Under the pieces are notes generated by a model. The model saw nothing but the letters and a program-made list of their open reading frames with translations. It did not search any database and was not told where the DNA came from. A program made the translations under genes and the position numbers. A stretch of DNA of 64,000 nucleotides from Metabacillus dongyingensis (GTDB lineage: Bacteria; Bacillota; Bacilli; Bacillales; Bacillaceae): NCBI RefSeq assembly GCF_019933155.2, contig NZ_CP082944.1:1242001-1306000 (forward strand). Direction: 5' to 3'. This document shows, piece after piece, positions 36,364 to 45,063 of the stretch (position 1 is the first letter of the stretch; the number at the start of each line of letters is the position of its first letter).

Positions 36364-37218
36364 ATGCAGACTGAAAACAAATTAAACATAACCCTTAAGA
36401 AAATAAATAAAGAGATTATAGATCAAAAACAAGAACTGATCCAAGCAATAAAAGGAGAAAAGGGCATCAAATATCCGAATTTCAATCAGTCTAACAGCGG
36501 GGAGCTTTCAAATTGGAGAGAAAAATTGGTGAATGTTTATGCTGAAGCGATTTTGCTTGAGAAGCAGGAATCCATTGTTTTCTTAAACAGCTGGGGAAGA
36601 GAAACGGCTGATTTGCTGATTGCGATTCAATTTCCGCTGGATCTTGCCATGAAAGAAATCAAGTTTTACCGGGATATGATTGGCGGCATTATTAAAGAAC
36701 AGGCGAAGGCCGCCAGTTTATCTCTGGATGAATTTTACGAACTGCTTTCTTCTTTTGATCATGTGGTGGATCATGCCATTCATCTGATCAGTGTATTTTA
36801 TATGAAAAAATACTCAACAAACATTCAATCTGCCAAAAATGCAGTTGATGAGTTATCTGTGCCAATCGTGAATGTATCAGAAAAAATTGGGGTTCTTCCT
36901 TTAATCGGAGACCTTGATACACAGCGTGCACAAGTATTGATGGACGTTGCTTTAACGAAAAGTGCTGAATGTGAATATGAGTATTTGATTATTGATTTAT
37001 CGGGCGTGCCTGTCATTGATACGATGGTGGCACACCAAATTTTCAAAGTGCTGGATGCTCTTCAGCTGCTGGGCGTTGAAACAAAATTGAGCGGAATCCG
37101 CCCTGAAATTGCCCAGACTATGATAAGTCTCGGTCTTGATTTTAAAGATGCAAAATCCTTTTCAAGTCTGCATCTTGCCTTGAAATATATAGGATTTGAA
37201 CAGATAAATGGAGGATAG
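36364..37218 (+). CDS. RsbR-family STAS protein (stressosome component)
   Basis: 284 residues. The N-terminal 150 residues are a helical non-haem-globin-like sensor region. The C-terminal STAS domain contains LIGDLDTQRAQVLMD, DLSGVPVIDTMVAHQI (the Thr in IDT aligns with the RsbT-phosphorylated site) and GIRPEIAQTMISLG (second conserved Thr). RsbR proteins form stressosomes with RsbS and release RsbT to switch on SigB. No rsbS, rsbT or sigB is nearby, so this is a scattered paralogue like YkoB, YojH or YqhA. ATG at 36364 has GGAAAGGAG ahead. Confidence 0.9.
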   Translation: MQTENKLNITLKKINKEIIDQKQELIQAIKGEKGIKYPNFNQSNSGELSNWREKLVNVYAEAILLEKQESIVFLNSWGRETADLLIAIQFPLDLAMKEIKFYRDMIGGIIKEQAKAASLSLDEFYELLSSFDHVVDHAIHLISVFYMKKYSTNIQSAKNAVDELSVPIVNVSEKIGVLPLIGDLDTQRAQVLMDVALTKSAECEYEYLIIDLSGVPVIDTMVAHQIFKVLDALQLLGVETKLSGIRPEIAQTMISLGLDFKDAKSFSSLHLALKYIGFEQINGG

Positions 37219-37221
37219 CCT

Positions 37222-37256
37222 GACGCGGTATCTCTGTATGGGATGCCGTGTTTTTA
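37222..37256 (+). terminator. Terminator after RsbR-like gene
   Basis: ACGCGG.ATC and GAT.CCGTGT pair imperfectly and are followed by TTTTTAATA. Confidence 0.5.
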
Positions 37257-37336
37257 ATAACGGGCGCATGCGTTTTAAAAGATTCAGCAAAGGGAAATGA
37301 TTTTAAAGAAAAGGCCGCAGTGAAGGAGTGAAGTAA

Positions 37337-37954
37337 TTGGAGAACTGGATTACGGATTTTATGGAGCAATATGGATACTTTGGCATCTTCCTGATGATCG
37401 CATTAGAAAACATATTCCCTCCTATTCCTTCAGAAGTTGTTTTGCCTTTTGGAGGCTTCATGACAACCAATTCCGATATGAATGTGATTGGAGTCATACT
37501 CGCTGCTACAGCAGGTTCTGTTGTCGGTGCAGTCATTTTATTCTGGATTGGACTGCAGCTGGATGTTGAACGGCTCGAAAAAATCATTGATAAGTGGGGG
37601 CATGTCCTAAGGGTAAAGAAGAAGGATGTCCACCGGGCAGATGCATGGTTTGATAAATACGGCATATGGACCGTCTTTTTCTGCCGTATGATTCCTCTGC
37701 TTCGCAGCCTCATCTCCATTCCGGCGGGCATGTCGAATATGAATTTTCTGAAATTTGTTCTATTTACAACCTTTGGAACCCTAATTTGGAATATTGCACT
37801 TGTTATGCTGGGGGCATCACTCGGTGAGGCCTGGCCTAAAATCAATGATTATGTAGGTGTCTATTCGTCAGTCATTTATGCAGTCCTTGGAGTTGCCGCA
37901 GTTGTATTTATTATCTGGTTTATTCGCAGACGGCAAACGAAGCGTACACAGTAA
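37337..37954 (+). CDS. DedA-family membrane protein
   Basis: 205 residues, TTG start with GAAGGAG ahead. Signature segments: ENIFPPIPSEVVLPFGGF near 24, the re-entrant GSVVGAVILFWIGLQL, and FFCRMIPLLRSLISIPAGMSNM near 113 with the conserved Arg residues. Members are lipid scramblase/flippase-like proteins (undecaprenyl-phosphate or phosphatidylethanolamine transport in other species). Membrane, substrate not predictable. Confidence 0.9.
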   Translation: MENWITDFMEQYGYFGIFLMIALENIFPPIPSEVVLPFGGFMTTNSDMNVIGVILAATAGSVVGAVILFWIGLQLDVERLEKIIDKWGHVLRVKKKDVHRADAWFDKYGIWTVFFCRMIPLLRSLISIPAGMSNMNFLKFVLFTTFGTLIWNIALVMLGASLGEAWPKINDYVGVYSSVIYAVLGVAAVVFIIWFIRRRQTKRTQ

Positions 37955-37961
37955 AAGGATG

Positions 37962-38000
37962 AAAAAGACCAAATCCGAGTGGGGAGTGGGTCTTTTTTTT
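37962..38000 (+). terminator. Terminator after dedA
   Basis: AAAAAGACC and GGGTCTTTTT pair around a 17-nt loop; the T run touches the convergent gene's stop codon. Confidence 0.7.
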
Positions 38001-39168
38001 ATGCAGCCTGAGGCTTACTGTATGTCTGTTTAAATGTATTCATCATGGAAATGTTCACAAGTATTCCAGCAGAGATGCAGAGCAGGATCAGCGATGATCC
38101 CCCGTAGCTTACGAATGGAAGGGTAACGCCCGTAATCGGAAGCAGTCCGGCTACCGCTCCAAGGTTGACGATTGCCTGAATCCCGATCATGGATGAAATG
38201 CCAATCGCAAGGAGTGAGCCAAATGGATCCGGACAGTTTTTGCTGATCGCAAAGCCTTTTAGCACGATAAACGCAATCAGCCCGATGACAAAGAGTACTC
38301 CGAACAGCCCTAACTCTTCACTGATGACTGCCATAATAAAATCCGTATGACTTTCAGGCAAATAGCCATATTTTTGAATGCTGTTTCCAAGGCCGAGCCC
38401 GACCATGCCGCCGCTGCTGATTGCATAGTAGGAGCTGACCAGCTGATAGCCTGAATCGGCGATATTTTCAAAGGGATCCATAAAACCTGTAAATCTCGAC
38501 ATCCTCTCAGATGAGAAGACATCTGCTAATTTATTTGTGACAAATAAAAGCAAAAGCCCGAGCGTCACTGCAAGCGCTGTAAAGGCCGATAATTTAATAA
38601 AGCTTTTTAACGTAATACCGGAACAAAGAATGATGATCGCTGCATTCAATAAAATGATGAGTGCTGTTCCAAAATCGGGCTGAAGCAAAATCAAAATAAA
38701 GATCACCACAACAAAAATAACAGGCGGCAAAATGGCGTTGCCGAAATCATCCATATATCTCTGCTTTTTTGCAAGCAGAGCTGATAAATAAATAATCACC
38801 CACATCTTTGCAAACTCTGCGGGCTGAATAGCTGCTCCGCCGAATTTCACCCAGCTTTGAGCATTTCCAGCTGTATGCCCAAAAACGATGACAAACAATA
38901 AAGAACCAATGGATATGTAAAATAAGAGCTTAATCATTTTTTTCTGAAAAAAGATTTTATAAGGGAAAAATGATAGGACAGCAAACATAATGAACCCTAT
39001 CAGCAGAGAAATACTCTGTTTTTTGAAAAAATAGCTGCTCGTCACATCGTATCTTAAGATGGATGTTATCACACTTGAGCTGTAAACCATAAGGAGCCCG
39101 AACGTACTTAAAATAAAAATGGCTGCTATTAATGAATAGTCGTAAGATTTAAGAATTCTGATGAACAT
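37999..39168 (-). CDS. SEDS-family glycosyltransferase (FtsW/RodA/SpoVE), copy 1
   Basis: 389 residues, ten membrane helices. It starts YDYSLIAAIFILSTFGLLMVYSSS. Conserved GNAQSWVKFGGAAIQPAEFAKM near 120, LLQPDFGTALII near 160, PESHTDFIMAVISEELG near 275 and TGVTLPFVSYGGSSLI near 350 identify a SEDS peptidoglycan polymerase. The family polymerises lipid II together with a class B PBP; none is adjacent. The YSSS and the sequence length resemble FtsW/SpoVE more than RodA, but the exact paralogue is not certain. Confidence 0.9.
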   Translation of the reverse strand: MFIRILKSYDYSLIAAIFILSTFGLLMVYSSSVITSILRYDVTSSYFFKKQSISLLIGFIMFAVLSFFPYKIFFQKKMIKLLFYISIGSLLFVIVFGHTAGNAQSWVKFGGAAIQPAEFAKMWVIIYLSALLAKKQRYMDDFGNAILPPVIFVVVIFILILLQPDFGTALIILLNAAIIILCSGITLKSFIKLSAFTALAVTLGLLLLFVTNKLADVFSSERMSRFTGFMDPFENIADSGYQLVSSYYAISSGGMVGLGLGNSIQKYGYLPESHTDFIMAVISEELGLFGVLFVIGLIAFIVLKGFAISKNCPDPFGSLLAIGISSMIGIQAIVNLGAVAGLLPITGVTLPFVSYGGSSLILLCISAGILVNISMMNTFKQTYSKPQAA

Positions 39169-39518
39169 GGTTGTGGCTCCTCTATTAAATTGGTGTGCAA
39201 CATAGTAGATGTACCCAAAAAATTTGATGGAATAACCTTATAAAGGCGTTTTTTTAAATAATATATGAAAATCTTCGCCTGAAAGCAGGAGCAGTTTAAG
39301 AGAATCGCTGAAAAGGCATCCTTTTTATTTATCGGAAGACATACAGATAAATTAACAATCTAAGCTGCATTCATGAAAAATCATAATGGTGGGGAAGCCC
39401 AATGTGAGAGCCTGCCCTAACCAGTCATAATGTTCATTGTTATATAACACATTCTCTCATTTGTGCTATAATTACTGTGAAAAATAATTGAATATTTCGA
39501 CTAAAAGGGGATGAAGAG
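39169..39518. promoter_or_regulatory. Intergenic region with extended -10 promoter for the acyl-CoA ligase
   Basis: This 350-bp region separates two divergent genes. TGCTATAAT at 39464-39472 is a good extended -10 box about 45 bp ahead of the ligase start, with no convincing -35 element. A short stretch AAAGGCGTTTTTTT near 39243 is the only other marked feature. No small gene is supported. Confidence 0.5.
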
Positions 39519-41108
39519 ATGAAGGTGCCATTGCTGCTGCCCCAGTTTTTGGATCGGGCTGCCAAGCTTTACGGGGAGAAAACAGCTGTGATTGATGAGT
39601 TAAAAGAATTTACATATGCAGAAGTAAATGAAAGAGTCAATCAGCTTTCGCGGGGGCTAAGGGAATTAGGGATTGAAAAAGGGGATCGCGTTGCGTATCT
39701 TGCACCAAATTCTTCTGAAATGTACGAGGGGTTTTATGGGGTTCTTCAGCTTGGAGCTGTTATTGTTCCTCTGAATACAAGGCTGATTCCGGATGATTAT
39801 GTGTATATATTAAATCACAGTGAAACAAAAGCATTGTTTGTTGATCATGAACTTTATTCACAGATTGAGCCTGTTGCAGATCAATTGAAAACCGTTAAAA
39901 CCATTATTGTCCACGGTCTTGAAATCAGTGGGGACGGGCTGGTTGCTTATGAGCAATGGCTTAGTCAATATGAAAAACATGAAATCGACCGTCCTGAGAT
40001 GGAGGAGGATGATCTGGCAACTCTCCTTTATACGAGCGGGACAACCGGAAAACCTAAAGGTGTCATGCTGACACACCGCAGCAACTATTTGCATGCACTC
40101 GCTTCGATGCATCATCTTCGGGTTTCTGATCGGGATGTTCTTCTGCATGTTCTTCCAATGTTCCATGTCAATGGATGGGGATCGCCATTTTATTACACGG
40201 CAAATGGCGCGACACAGGTATGTCTTCGAAAAGTGCTGCCGGCCGATATTTTCAAAAAGATAAATGACTATGGAGTAACCGTCATGCATATGGCTCCAAC
40301 TGTCCTAAACAGCCTGCTTCAGTTCTCGGAAGTGAACGGCTTCACAAAACAGCCGCAGGATATCCGGATTGTCATAGCAGGATCTGCCCCGCCGCCTGCA
40401 TTTGTGAAGCGGGTCGAAGAGGAATTGAAGTGGGAGTTTATCCAAGTCTATGGCATGACTGAAGCATCCCCGCTAATTACAACTTCCATTATTCGTGATA
40501 CACAGGAGCGTCTTTTGCCGGAGGAAAAATATCGTTTAAAAGCAAAAGCAGGCTATCAGTTCATTGGAAGCGATGTGAGAGTTTTTAATGAGCTTGGCGA
40601 GGAAGTTAAGCACAACAGTCAGGAAATCGGTGAGATTGCGGTGCGCGGAAACGGTGTAATGGAAGGCTATTGGAACAATCAGGAAGGAACGGATGAAGTC
40701 ATTCGCGGCGGCTGGTACTATACCGGTGACATGGCTGTTGTGGATAAGGATGGCAACATTGAAATTGCTGATCGAAAAAAAGATATTATTATCAGCGGAG
40801 GAGAAAACATTTCTTCCATCGAAGTAGAAGGCGTCCTGTATGATCACCCTGCAGTGCAGGAGGTCGCTGTCATTTCTGTTCCCCATGAAAAATGGGGAGA
40901 AACGCCGCAGGCCATAGTCGTCATAAAGGATGGACTGCTGACAAGCGAGGAAGAACTTATCGCCTTTGCGCGCAGCAAGCTAGCCCATTTCAAAGCTCCG
41001 ACGAAAGTGATATTTGCAGATGAGCTGCCTAAAACGGCATCAGGCAAAATTCAAAAAGTTCATCTTCGGAAGGAATTCTGGAAGGAAAAAGAGAAGTTTG
41101 TAAACTGA
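39519..41108 (+). CDS. Long-chain fatty-acid-CoA ligase (AMP-forming)
   Basis: 529 residues of the ANL adenylating family. The P-loop-like motif LLYTSGTTGKPKGVMLTHRS lies near residue 169; QVYGMTEASPLITT near 310; GWYYTGDMAVVDKDGNIEIADRKKDIIISGGENISSIEVE near 395-440; the catalytic lysine is in LPKTASGKIQK near 505. It activates a carboxylic acid as acyl-AMP and then acyl-CoA. AAAAGGGGATG precedes the ATG. The chain-length preference cannot be read. Confidence 0.92.
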   Translation: MKVPLLLPQFLDRAAKLYGEKTAVIDELKEFTYAEVNERVNQLSRGLRELGIEKGDRVAYLAPNSSEMYEGFYGVLQLGAVIVPLNTRLIPDDYVYILNHSETKALFVDHELYSQIEPVADQLKTVKTIIVHGLEISGDGLVAYEQWLSQYEKHEIDRPEMEEDDLATLLYTSGTTGKPKGVMLTHRSNYLHALASMHHLRVSDRDVLLHVLPMFHVNGWGSPFYYTANGATQVCLRKVLPADIFKKINDYGVTVMHMAPTVLNSLLQFSEVNGFTKQPQDIRIVIAGSAPPPAFVKRVEEELKWEFIQVYGMTEASPLITTSIIRDTQERLLPEEKYRLKAKAGYQFIGSDVRVFNELGEEVKHNSQEIGEIAVRGNGVMEGYWNNQEGTDEVIRGGWYYTGDMAVVDKDGNIEIADRKKDIIISGGENISSIEVEGVLYDHPAVQEVAVISVPHEKWGETPQAIVVIKDGLLTSEEELIAFARSKLAHFKAPTKVIFADELPKTASGKIQKVHLRKEFWKEKEKFVN

Positions 41109-41133
41109 AAAAAGAGGCGTGCAAGATCAAATG

Positions 41134-41160
41134 AAAACCAGGGAAACCTGGTTCTTTTTT
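41134..41160 (+). terminator. Terminator between acyl-CoA ligase and yhhN-like gene
   Basis: AAAACCAGG and CCTGGTTCTTTTTT pair around GAAA, a very tight hairpin ending just before the next ribosome binding site. Confidence 0.85.
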
Positions 41161-41180
41161 AAGGAGAAAAGGGGTGAAAC

Positions 41181-41819
41181 ATGTTTCCAATCCTTTTATT
41201 TATGTTCGTTTTTGCCTCTGGAGCGGCTTACATGGCAGCCATTTATTATAAAAAAGAAACATGGATGTATGCACTGAAGCCAGGAACGATGCTTTTGATC
41301 ATTGGAATTGCCTTAATTAATTTTAAAGCCGCAGGAATTTACGGAATACTGGTTGTCTCGGGATTGCTATTTTCGCTTTCAGGCGATGTTTTTCTCATGC
41401 TGCCTGCTGATCGTTTTTTGCAGGGGTTAAGTTCTTTTTTTATAGCTCATGTTCTTTACACTGCGGCTTTTATCTCTGAGTGGGCAGAAGGTGAAAGCAA
41501 TCCCCTTATTTGGAGTGTGCTGATTGTCCTTGCGCTCCTCTTTTTCCGCCTTCTTTTTAAAGGAGTAAAAGAAAAAGGCGGGATTGCTATGATCGCAGCT
41601 GTTTCGCTGTATATAACGGTCATTACTCTGATGACCGGGACGTCTTTTTTCAGCGGACAAGTTCTGATCATCGCAGCAGCATTATTTTTTTACCTATCAG
41701 ATGCAGTGCTGGCATGGGACCGGTTCAGGAGTTCTTTAAAATACAGGGATTATCTGGTGATGAGCACTTATTTTCTGGCGCAGCTTCTATTTGCTGTCAG
41801 TGTCTATCTTTTTAAATAA
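41181..41819 (+). CDS. YhhN/TMEM86-family membrane protein (lysoplasmalogenase-like)
   Basis: 212 residues with about eight membrane helices. YALKPGTMLLIIGIAL, LLFSLSGDVFLMLP with the conserved Asp, and FYLSDAVLAWDRF near 173 are the YhhN signatures. The animal relative TMEM86B hydrolyses lysoplasmalogen; the bacterial activity is less clear. AAGGAGAAAAGGGG precedes the ATG. Confidence 0.88.
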   Translation: MFPILLFMFVFASGAAYMAAIYYKKETWMYALKPGTMLLIIGIALINFKAAGIYGILVVSGLLFSLSGDVFLMLPADRFLQGLSSFFIAHVLYTAAFISEWAEGESNPLIWSVLIVLALLFFRLLFKGVKEKGGIAMIAAVSLYITVITLMTGTSFFSGQVLIIAAALFFYLSDAVLAWDRFRSSLKYRDYLVMSTYFLAQLLFAVSVYLFK

Positions 41820-41834
41820 GAAAGGGTGATTGAA

Positions 41835-42578
41835 ATGAAAGCAACAGATGAAATCTTATCAGTATGGAAGAAATTTGATGAATTTCCGATGGAAACCCTT
41901 ACTAAGGTATGGTATTACGGGAAAGCCGGTTCAAAAAAGCAGAGAGATCTTTCGTTAATTAAGGAACACAAGGAGCAGTACGGCATAACAGGCAACTGTT
42001 TTGATTTATCAATTTGGCTGCTGGATGAGTTTGCAAAAGGAGGAATTGATGCTTACCCTATTGGAGTAGATCACGCTGCTGTGATCGCGCTTGATGAATC
42101 GGGCAGAAGATATTTGTGTGACTTGGGAGATCAGTGGCTGAATCCAATTTTGATTGACGCCAATGCACAGGATTTCACAACTGAAAAACTAAAGGGATTT
42201 TTTCCTGCAGCAGAAATAAAGGTGGAACCGGACGGAGATGATGTGAAGATTACTTACTATCGTCCGAACGGAAAGTGGTCCGCACAAATCTATCAGACTA
42301 TACCAATCGATCGAACACTGTTTATGGCAGCAGCTGAACAATCTCAGAATACAATCAAGCGGGAGCCGCTTTTAGAAAAAAGAATTGAACTTGGAAATGA
42401 AACAGCTCATTGGGAATTTTATAATTGGAAAAGCTTTTTAAGCACCAACAGCGGATTGTTTGACGACCTGGATGCAGAAACCATAGATGAATGGGCTGAT
42501 CGAATTCATCAAAAAACGGCGTATGATAGAGACTTTCTATTAGAAACATTGATGATTTATAAAAAGATGGAAAAATAG
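41835..42578 (+). CDS. Papain-fold protein, arylamine N-acetyltransferase/transglutaminase-like
   Basis: About 247 residues. A possible Cys-His-Asp triad: GNCFDLSIWLLDEF near 54, GVDHAAVIALDE near 82 and YLCDLGDQWLNPI near 98. The spacing resembles arylamine N-acetyltransferases, but the N-terminal domain differs from typical NATs. ATG at 41835 has AAAGGGTG ahead. It follows the yhhN-like gene by 15 bp and may be cotranscribed. Function inferred only from the triad. Confidence 0.7.
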   Translation: MKATDEILSVWKKFDEFPMETLTKVWYYGKAGSKKQRDLSLIKEHKEQYGITGNCFDLSIWLLDEFAKGGIDAYPIGVDHAAVIALDESGRRYLCDLGDQWLNPILIDANAQDFTTEKLKGFFPAAEIKVEPDGDDVKITYYRPNGKWSAQIYQTIPIDRTLFMAAAEQSQNTIKREPLLEKRIELGNETAHWEFYNWKSFLSTNSGLFDDLDAETIDEWADRIHQKTAYDRDFLLETLMIYKKMEK

Positions 42579-42651
42579 CTGCGTGTTCCCCTATTTTTGT
42601 TATATATATAATGGAAATTTATAAAGAAGAGAATTGAGGGGTCTTCAAAAG

Positions 42652-43281
42652 ATGGATAAAGAATTACTTCGTATTTATGATGAGAATCACAATCCAATAG
42701 GAACAGCTGCCCGCTCAGATGTCCATAAGTCAGGCTACTGGCATGAAACCTTTCATTGCTGGTTTGCGGGAAGAGAGAATGGCAGGGTGTACCTCTATTT
42801 TCAATTGAGAAGCAAAGTGAAAAAGGATTACCCCAATTTATATGATATTACGGCTGCAGGCCACATTCTGGCCAATGAAACGATTGAGGATGGAACTCGG
42901 GAGGTAGAAGAGGAAATCGGCATTCGCCTCTCCTTCTCAGATCTAGTCCTGTTGGATGTCCTGAAGTATAGTGTATCTCAAAAAGGGTTAATTGATAATG
43001 AAATTGCATATGTGTTTTTTTATCCATTTAATCAGCCTTTTGAAAGATTTACCTTGCAAAAAGAAGAAGTAGCGGGAATGGCTCGGGCAGAATTGCATTT
43101 AGTTAAAGACCTTATGGCTGGGAGAAGAACTGGTCTTCTAATGGACGGTTTTGAAGTGGATCAGGCCGGAACTAGAAAAAACGTGCAAACAAAAGTAGAT
43201 AAATCCAGATTCGTGCCTCATGAAGATGCCTATTATGAGAGAGTTTTAGAATTGATTGAAGATGAGATGATGAGAAAGTAA
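42652..43281 (+). CDS. NUDIX hydrolase, isopentenyl-diphosphate isomerase-like length
   Basis: 209 residues. The Nudix box is GHILANETIEDGTREVEEEIGI near residues 81-102, with all key residues (G...E...REVEEEIG). The N-terminus LLRIYDENHNPIGTAARSDVHKSGYWHETFHCWF is typical of the YfcD-like NUDIX subgroup. It hydrolyses a nucleoside-diphosphate-linked substrate that cannot be named. ATG at 42652 has GAGGGG 10 bases ahead. Confidence 0.9.
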   Translation: MDKELLRIYDENHNPIGTAARSDVHKSGYWHETFHCWFAGRENGRVYLYFQLRSKVKKDYPNLYDITAAGHILANETIEDGTREVEEEIGIRLSFSDLVLLDVLKYSVSQKGLIDNEIAYVFFYPFNQPFERFTLQKEEVAGMARAELHLVKDLMAGRRTGLLMDGFEVDQAGTRKNVQTKVDKSRFVPHEDAYYERVLELIEDEMMRK

Positions 43282-43374
43282 TAGGGAAATAGAGTTTGAA
43301 AAAAATCTATGATTTTCTGAAACCTTTTCACTAAATCTTTCGTATTTACATATTAGAGAGGAAAACAAAACAAG

Positions 43375-43452
43375 ATGATTCCAGTTTGGGGTGTGGTTTT
43401 AACTGGTGTGCCTGCACTCATTTTGTTTTATTTTGCGATGGGAAGTAATTGA
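43375..43452 (+). CDS. Possible 25-residue membrane peptide
   Basis: MIPVWGVVLTGVPALILFYF followed by AMGSN: a single hydrophobic helix. AGAGAGG lies about 13 bases ahead, a little far. It occupies the otherwise gene-free stretch 43282-43767. Tiny membrane proteins of this kind are common in Bacilli, but this one may be chance. Confidence 0.35.
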   Translation: MIPVWGVVLTGVPALILFYFAMGSN

Positions 43453-43589
43453 TCAGGTTATGATTTGAAGCAGCTCGTCTGTCATGTATGCTTTCTTACT
43501 ATTCCGCAGGGCAGGGAATTGGGAAATGCAGCTTTGAGGGTAACGTGCACCCCAAGGCAGTAAGCCTATTTAGATAGGAAATACATAAC

Positions 43590-43614
43590 GACTGCGATCA
43601 GCAGTCTTTTTTTT
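43590..43614 (+). terminator. Terminator in the 43.3-43.8 kb intergenic region
   Basis: GACTGC and GCAGTC pair around GATCA and are followed by eight T. It ends whatever is transcribed from the NUDIX gene or the small peptide. Confidence 0.85.
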
Positions 43615-43656
43615 AAGTATTAATGAAATAATATCGTATGCAGCGTCAATGTCTTG

Positions 43657-43742
43657 CAGCGCCTAGATCCTCGGTCAGAAGGGTTCCGCCATTATCTGAC
43701 TGCCGGATCTGATCAAAGCGCTTGCGCTTTTCTGCACCTTAT
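43657..43742. repeat. Dispersed intergenic repeat, copy B
   Basis: Starts CAGCGCCTAGATCCTCGGTC and ends with CTGATCAAAGCGCTTGCGCT. The ends pair (AGCGCC/GGCGCT-like). It shares its ends and layout with copies at 4832-4987 and 52541-52650, in the same strand orientation. Confidence 0.7.
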
Positions 43743-43767
43743 TGTGATGTGAGAGGGTTTGCGAAAA

Positions 43768-44925
43768 ATGGAGAAAAACGAACATCCTTTTGATTTTAGT
43801 CTGGTTTTCATTTTATTTTTATTTTCGATCATCAGTTTTCTATCAATCAGCACGGCTCAGGAATTCGGACAATATAATGAAAATTTTCTTGTGAAGCAAA
43901 TTGCCTGGTATATAGTAGGCTGCGGAATTATATTGGCAGTCATGTATTTTGATATGGAGCAAATTGAGAGAATGCAATGGTTTGCTTACGGATTTGCCAT
44001 GCTTCTGCTTATCTTTTTGATTCTCGCGCCAGAATCGATTGCAAGGCCGGTAAACGGAGCGAAAAGCTGGTTTCAGATTCCTGGTATTGGCTCCCTGCAG
44101 CCGTCTGAACTTTCCAAAATCGCCCTCATACTTACACTCAGTCATCTTATTTCAGCACATCATGAGAAATATGGATTAAGAGATTTGAAATCAGATTTTC
44201 TCCTATTAAGCAAAATGGGTCTCGCAACATTTGCTCTGATTGCGATTATTATGCAGCAGCCTGATTTAGGGACGTCACTTGTGCTCATTGCCATTTTCAG
44301 CGGGCTGATTTTAGTTTCGGGCATTTCGTGGAAAGTGATTGTCCCTATCTTCCTTTTTATGAGCACTGTTGGATGTTTGCTAATTTATTTCATTGTGTTT
44401 CAGCCAGATATTCTGAGTATCATCGGAGTCAAGCAATATCAGCTGGGACGAATTTACGCATGGCTCAGCCCGGAAGAATTTAAAGAAGGGGACGGGTATC
44501 ACTTGTATCAGTCCATGCTCGCGATTGGATCCGGATTGATTACAGGAAAAGAAGCAAGCTTAGGCAATGTCCATTTGCCGGAGGGGCATACCGATTTCAT
44601 TTTCAGCGTCATCGGAGAAAAATATGGTTTTGTCGGAGCAAGCTTTGTCATCAGCCTGTATTTTCTTTTAATCTATCGAATCATCAGCCTTTCACTTGAT
44701 GTGAAGGACCCTTTTTCTTCGTACATATGTACAGGAGTGATTTCAATGATTGCTTTTCATGTATTTCAAAATGCCGGAATGACGATCGGCTTGCTGCCGA
44801 TTACCGGAATTCCTCTTCCATTCATCAGTTATGGAGGAAGCTCAATGATCAGCAACATGCTTGCACTGGGGCTCGTTTTCAGTATAAGCTTCCGGAATAA
44901 GAAGTATTTTTTTGATCGTGAATGA
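43768..44925 (+). CDS. SEDS-family glycosyltransferase (FtsW/RodA/SpoVE), copy 2
   Basis: 385 residues, ten membrane helices, with GAKSWFQIPGIGSLQPSELSKI near 100, MQQPDLGTSLVL near 162, EGHTDFIFSVIGEKYGF near 274 and TGIPLPFISYGGSSMIS near 354. The shorter N-terminus and IPGIGSLQPSE resemble RodA-type members (YwcF). ATG at 43768 has GAGAGGG 11 bases ahead; an upstream in-frame TTG at 43759 is too close. No class B PBP or mre gene nearby. Confidence 0.9.
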   Translation: MEKNEHPFDFSLVFILFLFSIISFLSISTAQEFGQYNENFLVKQIAWYIVGCGIILAVMYFDMEQIERMQWFAYGFAMLLLIFLILAPESIARPVNGAKSWFQIPGIGSLQPSELSKIALILTLSHLISAHHEKYGLRDLKSDFLLLSKMGLATFALIAIIMQQPDLGTSLVLIAIFSGLILVSGISWKVIVPIFLFMSTVGCLLIYFIVFQPDILSIIGVKQYQLGRIYAWLSPEEFKEGDGYHLYQSMLAIGSGLITGKEASLGNVHLPEGHTDFIFSVIGEKYGFVGASFVISLYFLLIYRIISLSLDVKDPFSSYICTGVISMIAFHVFQNAGMTIGLLPITGIPLPFISYGGSSMISNMLALGLVFSISFRNKKYFFDRE

Positions 44926-44960
44926 AAAAAATCCTCCTTCGAATCAGGGGGATTTTTTTT
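44925..44960 (+). terminator. Terminator after SEDS copy 2
   Basis: AAAATCCTCC and GGGGGATTTT pair around TTCGAATCA, with a T run. Confidence 0.85.
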
Positions 44961-45063
44961 ATGAAACAATGCAAGATAATTCTTTTGATCAAAAGAAGGA
45001 AAGCCAGTCCTCTTTACAGAAGTTTAAAAGCTTACGATAAACCCAGAAAAGGAATGAATAGTT

